From: CAVVIG01 sp050249955
GTDB lineage: Bacteria > Acidobacteriota > Vicinamibacteria > Vicinamibacterales > CAVVIG01
Direction: 5' to 3'
Assembly (NCBI GenBank): GCA_050249955.1
Contig: JBFWPN010000015.1
Location: forward strand, 1-64,000
DNA length: 64,000 bases
Part shown: piece by piece, positions 34,662 through 42,715 of the stretch
How the letters are laid out: the number at the start of each line of letters is the position of its first letter
Position numbering within the stretch: the first letter of the stretch is position 1
Program-made: the position numbers and the translations under genes
Notes under the pieces: generated by a model
The model's database searches: none
Told to the model about the DNA's origin: nothing
The model's input: only the letters and a program-made list of their open reading frames with translations

Positions 34662-35656
34662 GGCGCCACGTGTGTGCCCGGCACCAGCGCCTGCGCGACC
34701 GTTCGCGCCGTGAATCCCACGGGGTCGACGAGCACGTCCCGGCCTGCCTCGAGCACGAACGCCGGCAGCGTGCCGGCCAGGGCGAGGAGCTGCTGGTGCT
34801 GCTGCCGGATGACTGCCCGTGCCCCGCCGGATGGGCTCTGTGCCGTGAGCCGGAGCAGCGCGTCGAGCGGTTCGAGCGGCTGCATCCTCGAGGTTGCCCG
34901 GGCAACCTGGGTGGGGAAGATCACGAGCGCCGGTTCGAAGGGCGAGAGGTCCACTGCCTGCCCGAGGTCTGCCAGCAGGCAGGGGCGCTTGTCGTTGGTC
35001 TCGTCGATCGGTGCACGGTGCCGCAGGGCGTGCAGGCGCGCGTGCGCATCGATCGTGGCCGGGGCCAGGTTGGTGTTCGCGTAGAGGCTTGCCGCGGTGA
35101 GGCGTCCATCGCACGTCCGCAACAGCACCTTGTCGTCGGCCCGCCATGTGCCGCCGCCACTGGCCAGTGCGAGCGCGGTGGTGGTCTTGCCGGATCCCGA
35201 GGCGCCGACGATCAGGACGGTGCCCACGTCGGGAAGGCTGACGGCTGCCGCGTGGAGCGGAAAGCACCCGTGATGACGCCAGGCTGCGGCGAGCGGGGCC
35301 GCGAGCAGGTCTGCCCACGTCGAGTACGGCGCATCGAAGACGGCGCGGTTCAGCCTCAGCTGAAGCCGGCCGCCGTCCAGATCGACCGTGGCCACCGACC
35401 CGTCCGCCGTCGCGAATGCGGCAGGACGTGTCGTGTCGATCCCATCCACGAACTGGTAGCGCAGCGTCGCGCGTTCCCGGATCTCGCGCGCCTCGGCGGG
35501 CGCGCCGACGTCATCGCACGTGGCGTCCGTTGTCAGGGTGACGACCGGCGGGAGGTCGCTGGCGACGAACTTGGCCAGCCCGCGGCGCACCTGATGGACG
35601 AGAGCCGGGGACGGGTCCGGAATGGCCATCCGCAACCACGGCAGCGTGAAGACCAC
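34658..35656 (-). CDS. HPr kinase/phosphorylase-like protein
   Basis: This 332-aa protein has a P-loop at about 151-158 (GASGSGKT) placed after a His-rich segment (CFPLHAAAVSLPDVGTVLIV) and a downstream acidic motif (RADDKVLL), the arrangement of HprK-type kinases. The first 120 residues are a separate beta-rich domain. HprK-like genes accompany lasso peptides and exopolysaccharides, where some phosphorylate the peptide's C-terminal residue. No Hpr gene is nearby. The gene overlaps GT2 and starts 12 bases after the PqqD-like gene. The partner is unknown. Confidence 0.8.
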   Translation of the reverse strand: MVFTLPWLRMAIPDPSPALVHQVRRGLAKFVASDLPPVVTLTTDATCDDVGAPAEAREIRERATLRYQFVDGIDTTRPAAFATADGSVATVDLDGGRLQLRLNRAVFDAPYSTWADLLAAPLAAAWRHHGCFPLHAAAVSLPDVGTVLIVGASGSGKTTTALALASGGGTWRADDKVLLRTCDGRLTAASLYANTNLAPATIDAHARLHALRHRAPIDETNDKRPCLLADLGQAVDLSPFEPALVIFPTQVARATSRMQPLEPLDALLRLTAQSPSGGARAVIRQQHQQLLALAGTLPAFVLEAGRDVLVDPVGFTARTVAQALVPGTHVAP

Positions 35657-35668
35657 GGCAGACCGGCC

Positions 35669-36058
35669 TCACTCCGGAATCGGTACGGTCGGATCGAACG
35701 GCGACAGGATGACCTGCGCCAGCGGCCGCCCATGCGGCGTGACCGACGGGGGCTGCCAGGCCGAGGGACGGAGCAGTGCAGGAACAGGGCTGGTGCTGCC
35801 GGCCGTGTGCGCCCCATCGTAGCCGGCCAGCCCGTGGCTCACGAGTGTGCCGGCGAACGCCTCGACGTCGGCGACCTCGTCGTCTCGGAGCCCGGCCCGC
35901 AGGTCGGCGATCGTACCGCCGTCCTCGAGGAACTGCCAGACCAGCAGGCCGGTGGCATTCAGGGCAAAGTACTGCTTGGTTTCGAGATGGAGGAGCACGC
36001 CACCCTCAGGCAGGGCACTGCACACCACGTCAGGGTTGAGCGTGAGTTCGGCTGGCAC
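35669..36058 (-). CDS. PqqD/RRE-family peptide-recognition protein with C-terminal extension
   Basis: This 129-aa protein has a PqqD-like fold in its first 90 residues (ELTLNPDVVCSALPEGGVLLHLETKQYFALNATGLLVWQFLEDGGTIADLR), the RiPP recognition element that binds precursor leader peptides. After the domain there is an uncommon Pro-rich tail of about 38 residues (SAWQPPSVTPHGRPLAQV...). The start is GTG at 36058; no ribosome site is visible. It is the first gene of the minus-strand cluster. No precursor peptide gene was found next to it, so the ligand is unknown. Confidence 0.78.
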   Translation of the reverse strand: MPAELTLNPDVVCSALPEGGVLLHLETKQYFALNATGLLVWQFLEDGGTIADLRAGLRDDEVADVEAFAGTLVSHGLAGYDGAHTAGSTSPVPALLRPSAWQPPSVTPHGRPLAQVILSPFDPTVPIPE

Positions 36059-36121
36059 GGTGAATTGGGGAATGGCGGGCCGGACCCGTCATGCTTGCGT
36101 GGTCGCCCGACGAGCTGGGAT

Positions 36122-36127
36122 TATAGC
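36122..36127 (+). promoter_or_regulatory. -10-like hexamer TATAGC before the GT-C gene
   Basis: TATAGC lies inside GATTATAGC and ends 9 bases before the ATG at 36137. There is no ribosome site in this short spacer, so a leaderless transcript is likely. The divergent PqqD gene starts 79 bases away, so the 36059-36136 gap serves both directions. Confidence 0.35.
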
Positions 36128-36136
36128 CCACCCATC

Positions 36137-37699
36137 ATGGACCTCCCGTCGCCGGAACGGCCCGGCCAGGACGCACGGGGCCGGCTCGTGCGGTGCCTTC
36201 CGCTGATCATCGTGATGGTGGCCGGCGGGCTCAGGGCTGCCGCCCTCGGTCGGCCAGTCTGGCTGGACGAAGCCTCGACACTCAGGTTCGCGGCGGTGGG
36301 CACGCTGGGCGAGTGGCTGCGCGTGCTCGCGGCGGACGGCGCGCCACCGCTCTTTCCCGCGCTGTTCACGGCCTGGGCCGCACCATCGACCGATGTGTAC
36401 TGGCTTCGTGGCCTGCCCTGGGTCTTCGGCACGGCCACGGTGGCGCTCGCACAGTGGTGGATCTGGCCGGTCTCGCGCGTGGGCGCCCTCTGTGCCGGGC
36501 TGCTCGTCGCCACCTCGCCCCTGATGCTCCGCTACTCGGCGGAACTGCGCGCATATTCGGTCCTGATGTGTGCGGTGGTGGCCACCTACGCCGCGGCGTG
36601 GCGATTCCAGCGCGAGCCGCACCGACCCGCCGACCGGTGGTGGTTTGCCGGCGCGCTCACACTGGCGTGCTCGACCCACATGGCGGCGGTGCTGATGATC
36701 CCGGCGGCTGCAGCCTTCCTCCTTGCGGCCCAGGAGCGCCGATCGCTCAGGCGCCTGCCCCGGCCGGCCTTCGGCATCGCCGGTGCGGCATGGGGGCTCA
36801 TGGCCATGCTGCAGCACCGACTGCTTCGGCATGTGCTGGATGACTGGTGGATGCCGACGCTCGGCTGGGACCTCGCCTGGCGCAGCGCCATGGAGGTGGT
36901 GGGTGCCGCGCCGCCGGGAGTCGAGGCCTCGATCCCGATCCGCGTGGTGACCCTCGGCCTCATCGTCGCGGCAGCAGGCACGTTGGTCGTTGCCGAGCGG
37001 CGTGCGATCTGGACGGCGCCGCTCATGGCGTCGCTCGTGTACCTGGGTGGCCTCGCTGCGGCGTCGGTGGTGGGGGGACCCGTGTGGTGGCCTCGCACCC
37101 TCCTGCCCGGTGTGCTCGGTCTGTTGATGTCCGTGGGGGCAGCGGTCGGTTGCCTGCGTCCTGGTCGGAGCCGCGCTGCGGCCGCGTCGGCTGTCGTGGC
37201 GGTGTCGACCGTGCTGGGAGCGCGGTGGATGGTGCTCGATGCGCAGCGTCCGATCGAGCCGTGGGACCAGGTCGCCTCGGCGCTCGCGCCTGCGTCGACC
37301 TCGCCCATCGTGGTCGTGCCGGCGTACGCCGCCTGGCCGCTGGGTGAGCAGCTGTCCGCGAGCGACCGGCAGCGGCTCGTGCCCGTTCAGGACGGGGCGG
37401 TTCCGCCGTTCGCGCGTCCCGATGGACTCCGATCCGGTCTGCCTGCGGCGTCGCTGGTCGTGCGGATCGATGGTGCGCTGAGGGTCGAGGCGCTGCTGCC
37501 GGCTCTCGAGGCGCTGGCGGCGGCCGGAGGGCCGGTCCGGGCTGTCCTGCTCATGGCGCCTGACGTATCGCTCGACCCGCGCCTCGCCGTGACCCGCGCG
37601 ACGGTCGAGGAACGGCTGCGTGAGCGGCTCGGTGAGCCGGCGTCGGTCAGCCGGTCGGCCCCTATCGAGGTGCTCGACTTCGGTCGAGCGGTCCCGTAG
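36137..37699 (+). CDS. membrane glycosyltransferase, GT-C/GT39-like
   Basis: The 520-aa protein has about eleven membrane helices and an N-terminal loop with VWLDEASTLRFAAVG, the acidic DE motif in the first extracytoplasmic loop of PMT/ArnT-type enzymes. Such enzymes transfer a sugar from a polyprenyl-phosphate donor to a protein or lipid in the periplasm. A soluble C-terminal region of about 130 residues follows. It diverges from the PqqD-flippase cluster and is plausibly part of the same glycan pathway. The start at 36137 follows a possible -10 at 36122-36127. Confidence 0.8.
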   Translation: MDLPSPERPGQDARGRLVRCLPLIIVMVAGGLRAAALGRPVWLDEASTLRFAAVGTLGEWLRVLAADGAPPLFPALFTAWAAPSTDVYWLRGLPWVFGTATVALAQWWIWPVSRVGALCAGLLVATSPLMLRYSAELRAYSVLMCAVVATYAAAWRFQREPHRPADRWWFAGALTLACSTHMAAVLMIPAAAAFLLAAQERRSLRRLPRPAFGIAGAAWGLMAMLQHRLLRHVLDDWWMPTLGWDLAWRSAMEVVGAAPPGVEASIPIRVVTLGLIVAAAGTLVVAERRAIWTAPLMASLVYLGGLAAASVVGGPVWWPRTLLPGVLGLLMSVGAAVGCLRPGRSRAAAASAVVAVSTVLGARWMVLDAQRPIEPWDQVASALAPASTSPIVVVPAYAAWPLGEQLSASDRQRLVPVQDGAVPPFARPDGLRSGLPAASLVVRIDGALRVEALLPALEALAAAGGPVRAVLLMAPDVSLDPRLAVTRATVEERLRERLGEPASVSRSAPIEVLDFGRAVP

Positions 37700-37715
37700 T
37701 GGTCGGCCGACGCGA

Positions 37716-38585
37716 CTAGCGTCCCGTGCGCTCGCGCGCGACCTGATCGAGGTACAGCTTCTCGAGCCGCAGCACTTCGGCCATGTACCCCTTCGGATCG
37801 ACGAAGCGCTCGGGATTGTAGCTGTCGCCCGGTTTGTGCTTCTCGTGCAGCTTGAACTGGGACGCGTGAGAGGCGAGGAACACGTCGACCGGCAGGTCCT
37901 TCTGGGCGCGGAAGGTGTTGGCGTAGTCCTGGCCGATGTCCGGATAACCGGGCATCCCCCTCATCGTGACACCCGGGTTGATGGACCCCATGTTGGCGAT
38001 GGCCACGCGGTAGCTCTTGCCGTTCTCCACGACGGTGGTCGTGAACGTGGTGGCGCCCTTCGTGTGCCCGGCGTGGAGGTGGACGGTGAGCGCCGTGCCG
38101 CCGAGCGACAGGGTGTCGCCATCCTTGAACGTCCCGTCCACGCGCGTCGGCTCGAACATGGCGCCCGGGTCGCTGCCGAAGCGGAAGTCGGCCTTTCCAC
38201 CGGTTTCGAAGAGGTCGCGATCGCGCTCGTTCACCACCAGGCGCGCCCCGGTCATCCGCTTCAGCTCCGCCATGCCGGCGGCGTGGTCGTAATGGCCGTG
38301 CGTGGCAGTGAGGATCTTGACGTCCGACATCCTGAACCCGAGCTGTTCCACCGCCTTCCGGATCTCCGGCACGGTCGACGCCAGCCCCGTGTTGATCAGG
38401 ATGTGCCCCTGCGGCGTGGTGATGAGATAGGTGGAGAGGTCGTAGGTGCCGACCCAATAGATGTTGCCAATCAGGCGGACTGGCGCGGTCGGGCGGGTCC
38501 ACTCATCGTTCTGTGCGCGGGCCGTGGCCACGCCGGCGAGGGCCAGGCACGCCGTGAGCACGGCGCGGAGCATCAACTGGTTCAT
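37716..38585 (-). CDS. subclass B3 metallo-beta-lactamase
   Basis: This 289-aa secreted hydrolase has a signal peptide ending near ARAQ. The zinc ligands are complete for class B3: HGHYDH in ILTATHGHYDHAAG, His in LHAGHTKGA and His in FLASHASQF. Length and order are typical. It may hydrolyse beta-lactams or act on another substrate, as many environmental homologues do. The ATG at 38585 has no strong ribosome site. It converges with the GT-C gene, 16 bases apart. The BlaI/M56 pair downstream (39304-41084) is separated by a PEBP gene on the opposite strand, so regulation by it is only a possibility. Confidence 0.88.
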   Translation of the reverse strand: MNQLMLRAVLTACLALAGVATARAQNDEWTRPTAPVRLIGNIYWVGTYDLSTYLITTPQGHILINTGLASTVPEIRKAVEQLGFRMSDVKILTATHGHYDHAAGMAELKRMTGARLVVNERDRDLFETGGKADFRFGSDPGAMFEPTRVDGTFKDGDTLSLGGTALTVHLHAGHTKGATTFTTTVVENGKSYRVAIANMGSINPGVTMRGMPGYPDIGQDYANTFRAQKDLPVDVFLASHASQFKLHEKHKPGDSYNPERFVDPKGYMAEVLRLEKLYLDQVARERTGR

Positions 38586-38647
38586 GGTGGTCACGTTAGC
38601 ATGAGAGGATCGCGGGCAACACGCCCCATCATGCACTGGAGGTTCTC

Positions 38648-39208
38648 ATGACACGATTCGTCCTGACCGCGCTGGCTGCCGCCGCGGTCTTCAGCTCGGG
38701 TGAGGTGTACGCGCAGGGCGCGTTCCGGCTCACGAGCACCGATGTTGCCGAGGGCGCCACCATCAAGGTGGAGCAGACGTTCAACGGGTTCGGGTGCACG
38801 GGCGCGAACATCTCGCCGGCGCTGTCGTGGAGCGGGGCGCCGTCCGGCACGCGCAGCTTCGCGCTCATCATGCACGACCCCGATGCACCGACAGGCGTGG
38901 GTGGCTTCACGCACTGGATCGTCTACAACATCCCCGCCACGGCCACCGGGCTGGCGAAGGGCGCGGGCAGCCAGGGGGGCGCGCTGCCCGCTGGCGCCGC
39001 GCAGGCGGCGACATCGTTCGGCGCGGCGGGGTACGGCGGACCCTGTCCGCCGGCTGGTGACAAGCCGCACCGCTATGTCTTCACGCTCTACGCACTGAAG
39101 GCAGAGAAGATCGACCTGCCGCCCAACGCCACGCAGGCGCTCGCCGGTTTCACGATCAACGGCGGGACGATCGCGTCGGCCACGATGACCGCGCTGTACG
39201 GACGCTGA
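38648..39208 (+). CDS. periplasmic PEBP-family (YbhB/YbcL-like) protein
   Basis: This 186-aa protein has a signal peptide (about residues 1-22, ending YAQ). It contains the PEBP signature FALIMHDPDAPTGVGGFTHWIVYNIPA and the second motif PCPPAGDKPHRYVFTLYAL. The ligand pocket with DPDAP and the HRY motif is intact. The family binds phosphate-containing or hydrophobic ligands; its bacterial role is not settled. GGAGG lies just before the ATG. It diverges from the metallo-beta-lactamase. Confidence 0.93.
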   Translation: MTRFVLTALAAAAVFSSGEVYAQGAFRLTSTDVAEGATIKVEQTFNGFGCTGANISPALSWSGAPSGTRSFALIMHDPDAPTGVGGFTHWIVYNIPATATGLAKGAGSQGGALPAGAAQAATSFGAAGYGGPCPPAGDKPHRYVFTLYALKAEKIDLPPNATQALAGFTINGGTIASATMTALYGR

Positions 39209-39216
39209 CACACGCG

Positions 39217-39248
39217 CCAGGGCGCGCCGGCAGGTGGCGCAGCCCTGG
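39217..39248 (+). terminator. hairpin after the PEBP gene (no U-tract)
   Basis: CCAGGGC-GCGCC pairs with GGCGC-A-GCCCTGG, a 12-bp stem with one bulged A and a 7-base loop. It is followed by CCAACTATTAATT, not a T run, so it may be a factor-assisted terminator or an insulator before the BlaI promoter. Confidence 0.5.
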
Positions 39249-39249
39249 C

Positions 39250-39270
39250 CAACTATTAATTAATTAGTTG
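39250..39270. promoter_or_regulatory. BlaI-type operator (perfect palindrome)
   Basis: CAACTA (39250-39255), the AT core TTAATTAAT, and TAGTTG (39265-39270) form a perfect inverted repeat, strikingly AT-rich in GC-rich DNA. It overlaps the -35 of the promoter of the BlaI/M56 operon, as expected for repression by the encoded regulator. Confidence 0.8.
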
Positions 39271-39296
39271 ACACGTGCCGGAGCGGGGCGTATCGT
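39268..39296 (+). promoter_or_regulatory. sigma-70 type promoter of the blaI-M56 operon
   Basis: A consensus -35 (TTGACA, 39268-39273) is separated by 17 bases from TATCGT (39291-39296). The -35 overlaps the operator. Transcription would begin about 7 bases after the -10, at the ATG (39304), so the mRNA is probably leaderless. Confidence 0.8.
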
Positions 39297-39303
39297 CCCG
39301 ATC

Positions 39304-39702
39304 ATGGCTGGACGCACACGCTCGGCGGCACTGACGGATGCCGAGCACCGCATCATGCACGTGCTCTGGGATCACCCCGGGTCCACGGTCGGCGAGGTCG
39401 TCGAGCAGATGGCCGGCCCGACCCGTCCTGCCTACAACTCGGTCCTCACCATCCTTCGCATCCTCGAGAAGAAGGGCTACGTGTCGCACGAGAAAGACGG
39501 ACGCGCGTTCGTCTACTCGGCTGTCGTGGATCGGCAGCAGGCGCGGCGCGGTGCGCTCTCCCAGGTGCTCTCCCGCTTCTTCAACGGCTCGCGCGAGGAA
39601 CTGGTGATGGACCTGCTCGGCCATGAGGACATCGACGCCGAGGAACTCGATCGCGTCAAGGCGCTCCTCGAACGGCAGCCCGGCCCGGGGACGCGCCGAT
39701 GA
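39304..39702 (+). CDS. BlaI/MecI/CopY family transcriptional regulator
   Basis: This 132-aa winged-helix repressor includes LTDAEHRIMHVLWDHPGSTVGEVVEQM and RPAYNSVLTILRILEKKGYVSHEKDGRAFVYSA, the classical BlaI/MecI DNA-binding region, and a helical dimerisation end. It represses its own operon, and probably others, until cleaved by the M56 partner. The ATG at 39304 coincides with the predicted transcription start; the TTG at 39268 lies inside the operator and is rejected. It overlaps the M56 gene (ATGA at 39699). Confidence 0.92.
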   Translation: MAGRTRSAALTDAEHRIMHVLWDHPGSTVGEVVEQMAGPTRPAYNSVLTILRILEKKGYVSHEKDGRAFVYSAVVDRQQARRGALSQVLSRFFNGSREELVMDLLGHEDIDAEELDRVKALLERQPGPGTRR

Positions 39703-41084
39703 CGTCCCTCCTCGTGCAGTGGCTCGTCGCGGGCTGCCTGATCGCCGGTGTCGCGGTCCTGATTGTCAGGCTGGTACCGCAGGGGGCAGCCGCCGAGCGG
39801 CACTGGCTCTGGTGGGGTACCCTCGCGGCCGTCATCGCCGGCCCGCTCATACCGATCTCGCCGTTTCGTGGCGCTCCCTCCGCAGGCCCGTCGGCCGGCG
39901 TGGCGGCTGGTGGCGTCCCGGGCGCTGCATCGCTGTTCACCCTCCCCGAGATACCCGCGCCCGGCCTGCTGGCAGCCGCCTGGGCCCTTATCATCCTCAT
40001 CGGCCTGCTGCGGATCGCCACTGGGCTGCTCACCGTCAGACGCCTGGCACGGCGCGCGACGCCGGTGGCGGCGGTGCCGGACTGGCCGGCTGCAGTCCAG
40101 TTGCCCGGCAGGCGTCGCCGGGCCGCGCTGGCCGTGTCCGACGACATCAGCGGAGCCTGTGCGGTGGGTTTCGTCCGGCCGACGATTCTGGTGTCGCGAG
40201 CGCTCGTCTCCACACTCGATCGGGAGCAGCTCGACGCGATCGTGCGCCACGAGCAGGCACACCTGGATCGCTATGACGACTGGACCCGCCTGCTGCAGCG
40301 GCTGCTGCTCGCCATCTTCGGGCTGCACCCGGCCGTGCGCCTGGTGTCGCGCCAGATCGACGTCGAGTGCGAGGCGGCGTGCGATCAGCGTGTCGTCGCC
40401 CAGACCTGCGAGCCGCTCGGCTACGCCCGGGCGCTGGCCGCGGCGGCCAGCACGATCGTGCGCGGTCGTACCCGCATTCCCGCCCTGGTTCCCGGCGCCT
40501 CGATCGGAGGCGCCGGCCTGCACGCCCGCGTGTCACGGATCGTCGAGTGTGCGCCGGTCCGCCCGGTCGTGCGGTGGCTCGCCTCGACGTCTGCGGCGGC
40601 GGGAACGGCCCTGGCCGTGGCGCTGGCCTTGATGCTGCCGCCGATTGCCTCGACCGCGCCGTTCGAGTTGCCGCCAGGGGCGGTGCCCGCCAGGCCGCTC
40701 GGTGTGGCACCGGGCTTCCGGCCGACGGATCCGCCGCGTTCGCTGCTGATGGCGTCAACGACGCGGCCCACCGTGGCACCGGTGCCACCGATACCGGCGG
40801 CCGCGACCGACATGGAGCCGAGGCCGCTAGTGTACGCCGAGCACGTCGCTGCGGCGCCGCTGGTGACCGACCTGGATCGAGCCCCGGCGCTGGCGGCGCG
40901 GCCGTTGCCGGTGGCGCTCGCACCGCTGATGTCGGCAAGCGCCGAGCCGCTCACGCGCACGGGCGGCATCGGCGAGCGGTCTGCGCACGGCGGCAATGCG
41001 GTGGCTGCGGTGTCGGCATCCGCAGGCCGGTCCATCGGGCGGTTCTTCAGCAGGGGCGCCCGGGCGGTCTCGGACCGCTTCTAG
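39699..41084 (+). CDS. BlaR1/MecR1-type M56 membrane metalloprotease
   Basis: The 461-aa protein has hydrophobic helices near residues 5-25, 38-52, 90-112 and about 305-325. The HExxH zinc motif is HEQAH (184-188) in DAIVRHEQAHLDRYDD, with a downstream acidic motif (ECEAACDQRVV). There is no penicillin-binding sensor domain; the C-terminus is a Pro/Ala-rich, low-complexity tail of about 130 residues. It probably cleaves the BlaI-like repressor on an unknown signal. It is translationally coupled to the regulator. Confidence 0.9.
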   Translation: MTSLLVQWLVAGCLIAGVAVLIVRLVPQGAAAERHWLWWGTLAAVIAGPLIPISPFRGAPSAGPSAGVAAGGVPGAASLFTLPEIPAPGLLAAAWALIILIGLLRIATGLLTVRRLARRATPVAAVPDWPAAVQLPGRRRRAALAVSDDISGACAVGFVRPTILVSRALVSTLDREQLDAIVRHEQAHLDRYDDWTRLLQRLLLAIFGLHPAVRLVSRQIDVECEAACDQRVVAQTCEPLGYARALAAAASTIVRGRTRIPALVPGASIGGAGLHARVSRIVECAPVRPVVRWLASTSAAAGTALAVALALMLPPIASTAPFELPPGAVPARPLGVAPGFRPTDPPRSLLMASTTRPTVAPVPPIPAAATDMEPRPLVYAEHVAAAPLVTDLDRAPALAARPLPVALAPLMSASAEPLTRTGGIGERSAHGGNAVAAVSASAGRSIGRFFSRGARAVSDRF

Positions 41085-41179
41085 TCCACGGCAGCGCCCG
41101 TCGCGCTGTCCTCAGCACAACCCCGCGTCCATCCCGCGTGCGCGCACGCGGCGGCGGATGCTTTGTCCCCGGAGAGCCG

Positions 41180-42715
41180 ATGACGCCACGAATCCACCTC
41201 GTGAATCCCAGCCACATCTCGTTCGGCGTGGCGGTGATCACACCACGATGGCTGTACGTGCTGGCGGCGGCGTCCGGCCGCCAGTGGGGCGACCCGATCC
41301 TGGTCGACGAGACGCTCGAGCCACTCGACCCGTCGACAATCCGGCCGGGCGATGTGGTCGGGATCGGCATCCACACGGGCAACGCCAGGCGCGGATACGA
41401 GATCGGCCGCCTGGCCAGGGAGCGCGGGGCCTGGGTGGTCTTTGGCGGCATTCACGCGACGCTCTTCCCGAACGAAGCGCACGAGGCGGGCGGCGCGCAT
41501 GCCGTGGTCAAGGGAGACGGAGACCTCGTCTGGCCCCAGGTTGTGCGCGACTGCGTAGCCGGCTCGCCCAATGGACAGTACGACGGAGGACGGGTCAGCG
41601 GCGACCGCTTTGTGCCTGCCCGATGGGACCTGCTTCCACCCGACCGCTACATGTGGGCATCGGTGCAGACGGTGCGTGGCTGCCCGAAGCACTGTTCGTT
41701 CTGCTCGGTGTGGCGCACGGACGGCCAGGAGCCCCGCCAGCGCGCGGTCGACCTCGTCATCGCGGAGATCGTCGAGCTGCGACGGCGCGGGTTCCGCTTC
41801 ATTGCCCTGGCCGACGACAACTTTTATCCGGTGACGCTCGACGACCTGGCGATGGCCCGGCGGCGTCGCGACGGCTCGAGGCTCCGGGCGCTCGAGGACC
41901 TGCGGCAGGAACGGTTCGACCTGATGGCTGCGCTGTCGCGACTGCCGGACGACATGGTCTTCTTCACCCAGATCACGATGGAGGCGGCCGAGGATCCGGC
42001 CTTCCTCAAGGCGATGCGCGACGCCCGGATTCGCGGTGCGCTCATCGGCGTGGAGTCGGTCACGCCGGAAGGGCTCAAGTCGGTCTACAAGGGCTTCAAC
42101 TTGTCCGGCGACCAGCTGGTCGATCGGCTGCGCGCGTTCCGCCAGCACGGCGTACATGTCCTCGGGTCGTTCATCTTCGGGCTCCCGAGCGATCGCCCCG
42201 ACACGTTCGAGGCCACCGTTGCCCTCGCGGATCGGGCGGGCCTGACCTTCGCACAGTTCGTCCTGCTGACGCCGTTCCCGGGCACCCTGGATTTCGAGGC
42301 GTGGGCTTCGCAACCCGGGCAGCAGGCCACAGCCGTGGACGGAATCCCCCTGGCGCGGCACTGGCTCATCCCGAATGACCGGCGGCCGAAGCTCTTCACG
42401 CCGCACCCCACGATGAGTCACGACGAGATCCGGGCACGTGCGCAGGGTGCGTGGGACCAGTTCTACCGCTGGCCGGCGGTGTGGCGACGCTCCGCCGTGG
42501 TGGGCTCGCTGAAAGGACGCGTAGCGTTCGTGCTGATTTCGAAGCTCTACAGGCAGATGTACGCCAACACCGGGATTGCGACCGACAGCGCACGGGTTGC
42601 CCGGTCGGCGCGGATGGCGCGCGCCCTCGCGCGTCTCGCACGACGGTTTTTTGCGGGTGCACCCATGCCCGGCCTTCGAATGCCTGCTATTGTCAGGCAG
42701 GAGCGTGTCGCATGA
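41180..42715 (+). CDS. B12-binding-type radical SAM enzyme
   Basis: This 511-aa protein has an N-terminal B12-binding-like Rossmann part (VVGIGIHTGNARRGYEIGRL...GGIHATLFPNEA) followed by a radical SAM domain with CPKHCSFC (Cys168, Cys172, Cys175), which binds the 4Fe-4S cluster. Later come GALIGVESVTPEGLKSVYKGFN and FIFGLPSDRPDTF, typical of class B methyltransferases/cyclases. Target is unknown. The ATG at 41180 has GGAGAG before it; it lies 95 bases after the M56 gene and overlaps the next gene (ATGA). Confidence 0.88.
   Translation: MTPRIHLVNPSHISFGVAVITPRWLYVLAAASGRQWGDPILVDETLEPLDPSTIRPGDVVGIGIHTGNARRGYEIGRLARERGAWVVFGGIHATLFPNEAHEAGGAHAVVKGDGDLVWPQVVRDCVAGSPNGQYDGGRVSGDRFVPARWDLLPPDRYMWASVQTVRGCPKHCSFCSVWRTDGQEPRQRAVDLVIAEIVELRRRGFRFIALADDNFYPVTLDDLAMARRRRDGSRLRALEDLRQERFDLMAALSRLPDDMVFFTQITMEAAEDPAFLKAMRDARIRGALIGVESVTPEGLKSVYKGFNLSGDQLVDRLRAFRQHGVHVLGSFIFGLPSDRPDTFEATVALADRAGLTFAQFVLLTPFPGTLDFEAWASQPGQQATAVDGIPLARHWLIPNDRRPKLFTPHPTMSHDEIRARAQGAWDQFYRWPAVWRRSAVVGSLKGRVAFVLISKLYRQMYANTGIATDSARVARSARMARALARLARRFFAGAPMPGLRMPAIVRQERVA

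Noticed and set aside
35669..35790. Lasso-type core peptide in the tail of the PqqD-like protein
   Set aside because: No Gly or similar first residue with an Asp/Glu seven to nine residues later is found, and no leader-core boundary is visible.
34517..36136. Upstream extension of the GT-C gene by 540 codons
   Set aside because: This part is opposite the GT2, HprK and PqqD genes and reads as Arg/Gly-rich shadow; the membrane protein begins at 36137.
36059..36136. Hidden precursor peptide gene between the PqqD-like and GT-C genes
   Set aside because: Only 78 bases separate the starts, too short for a precursor, and no start/stop pair with a plausible leader was seen.
39268..39303. TTG start for the BlaI-like regulator
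   Set aside because: It falls inside the operator and the -35 box, so it would lie upstream of the predicted transcription start.
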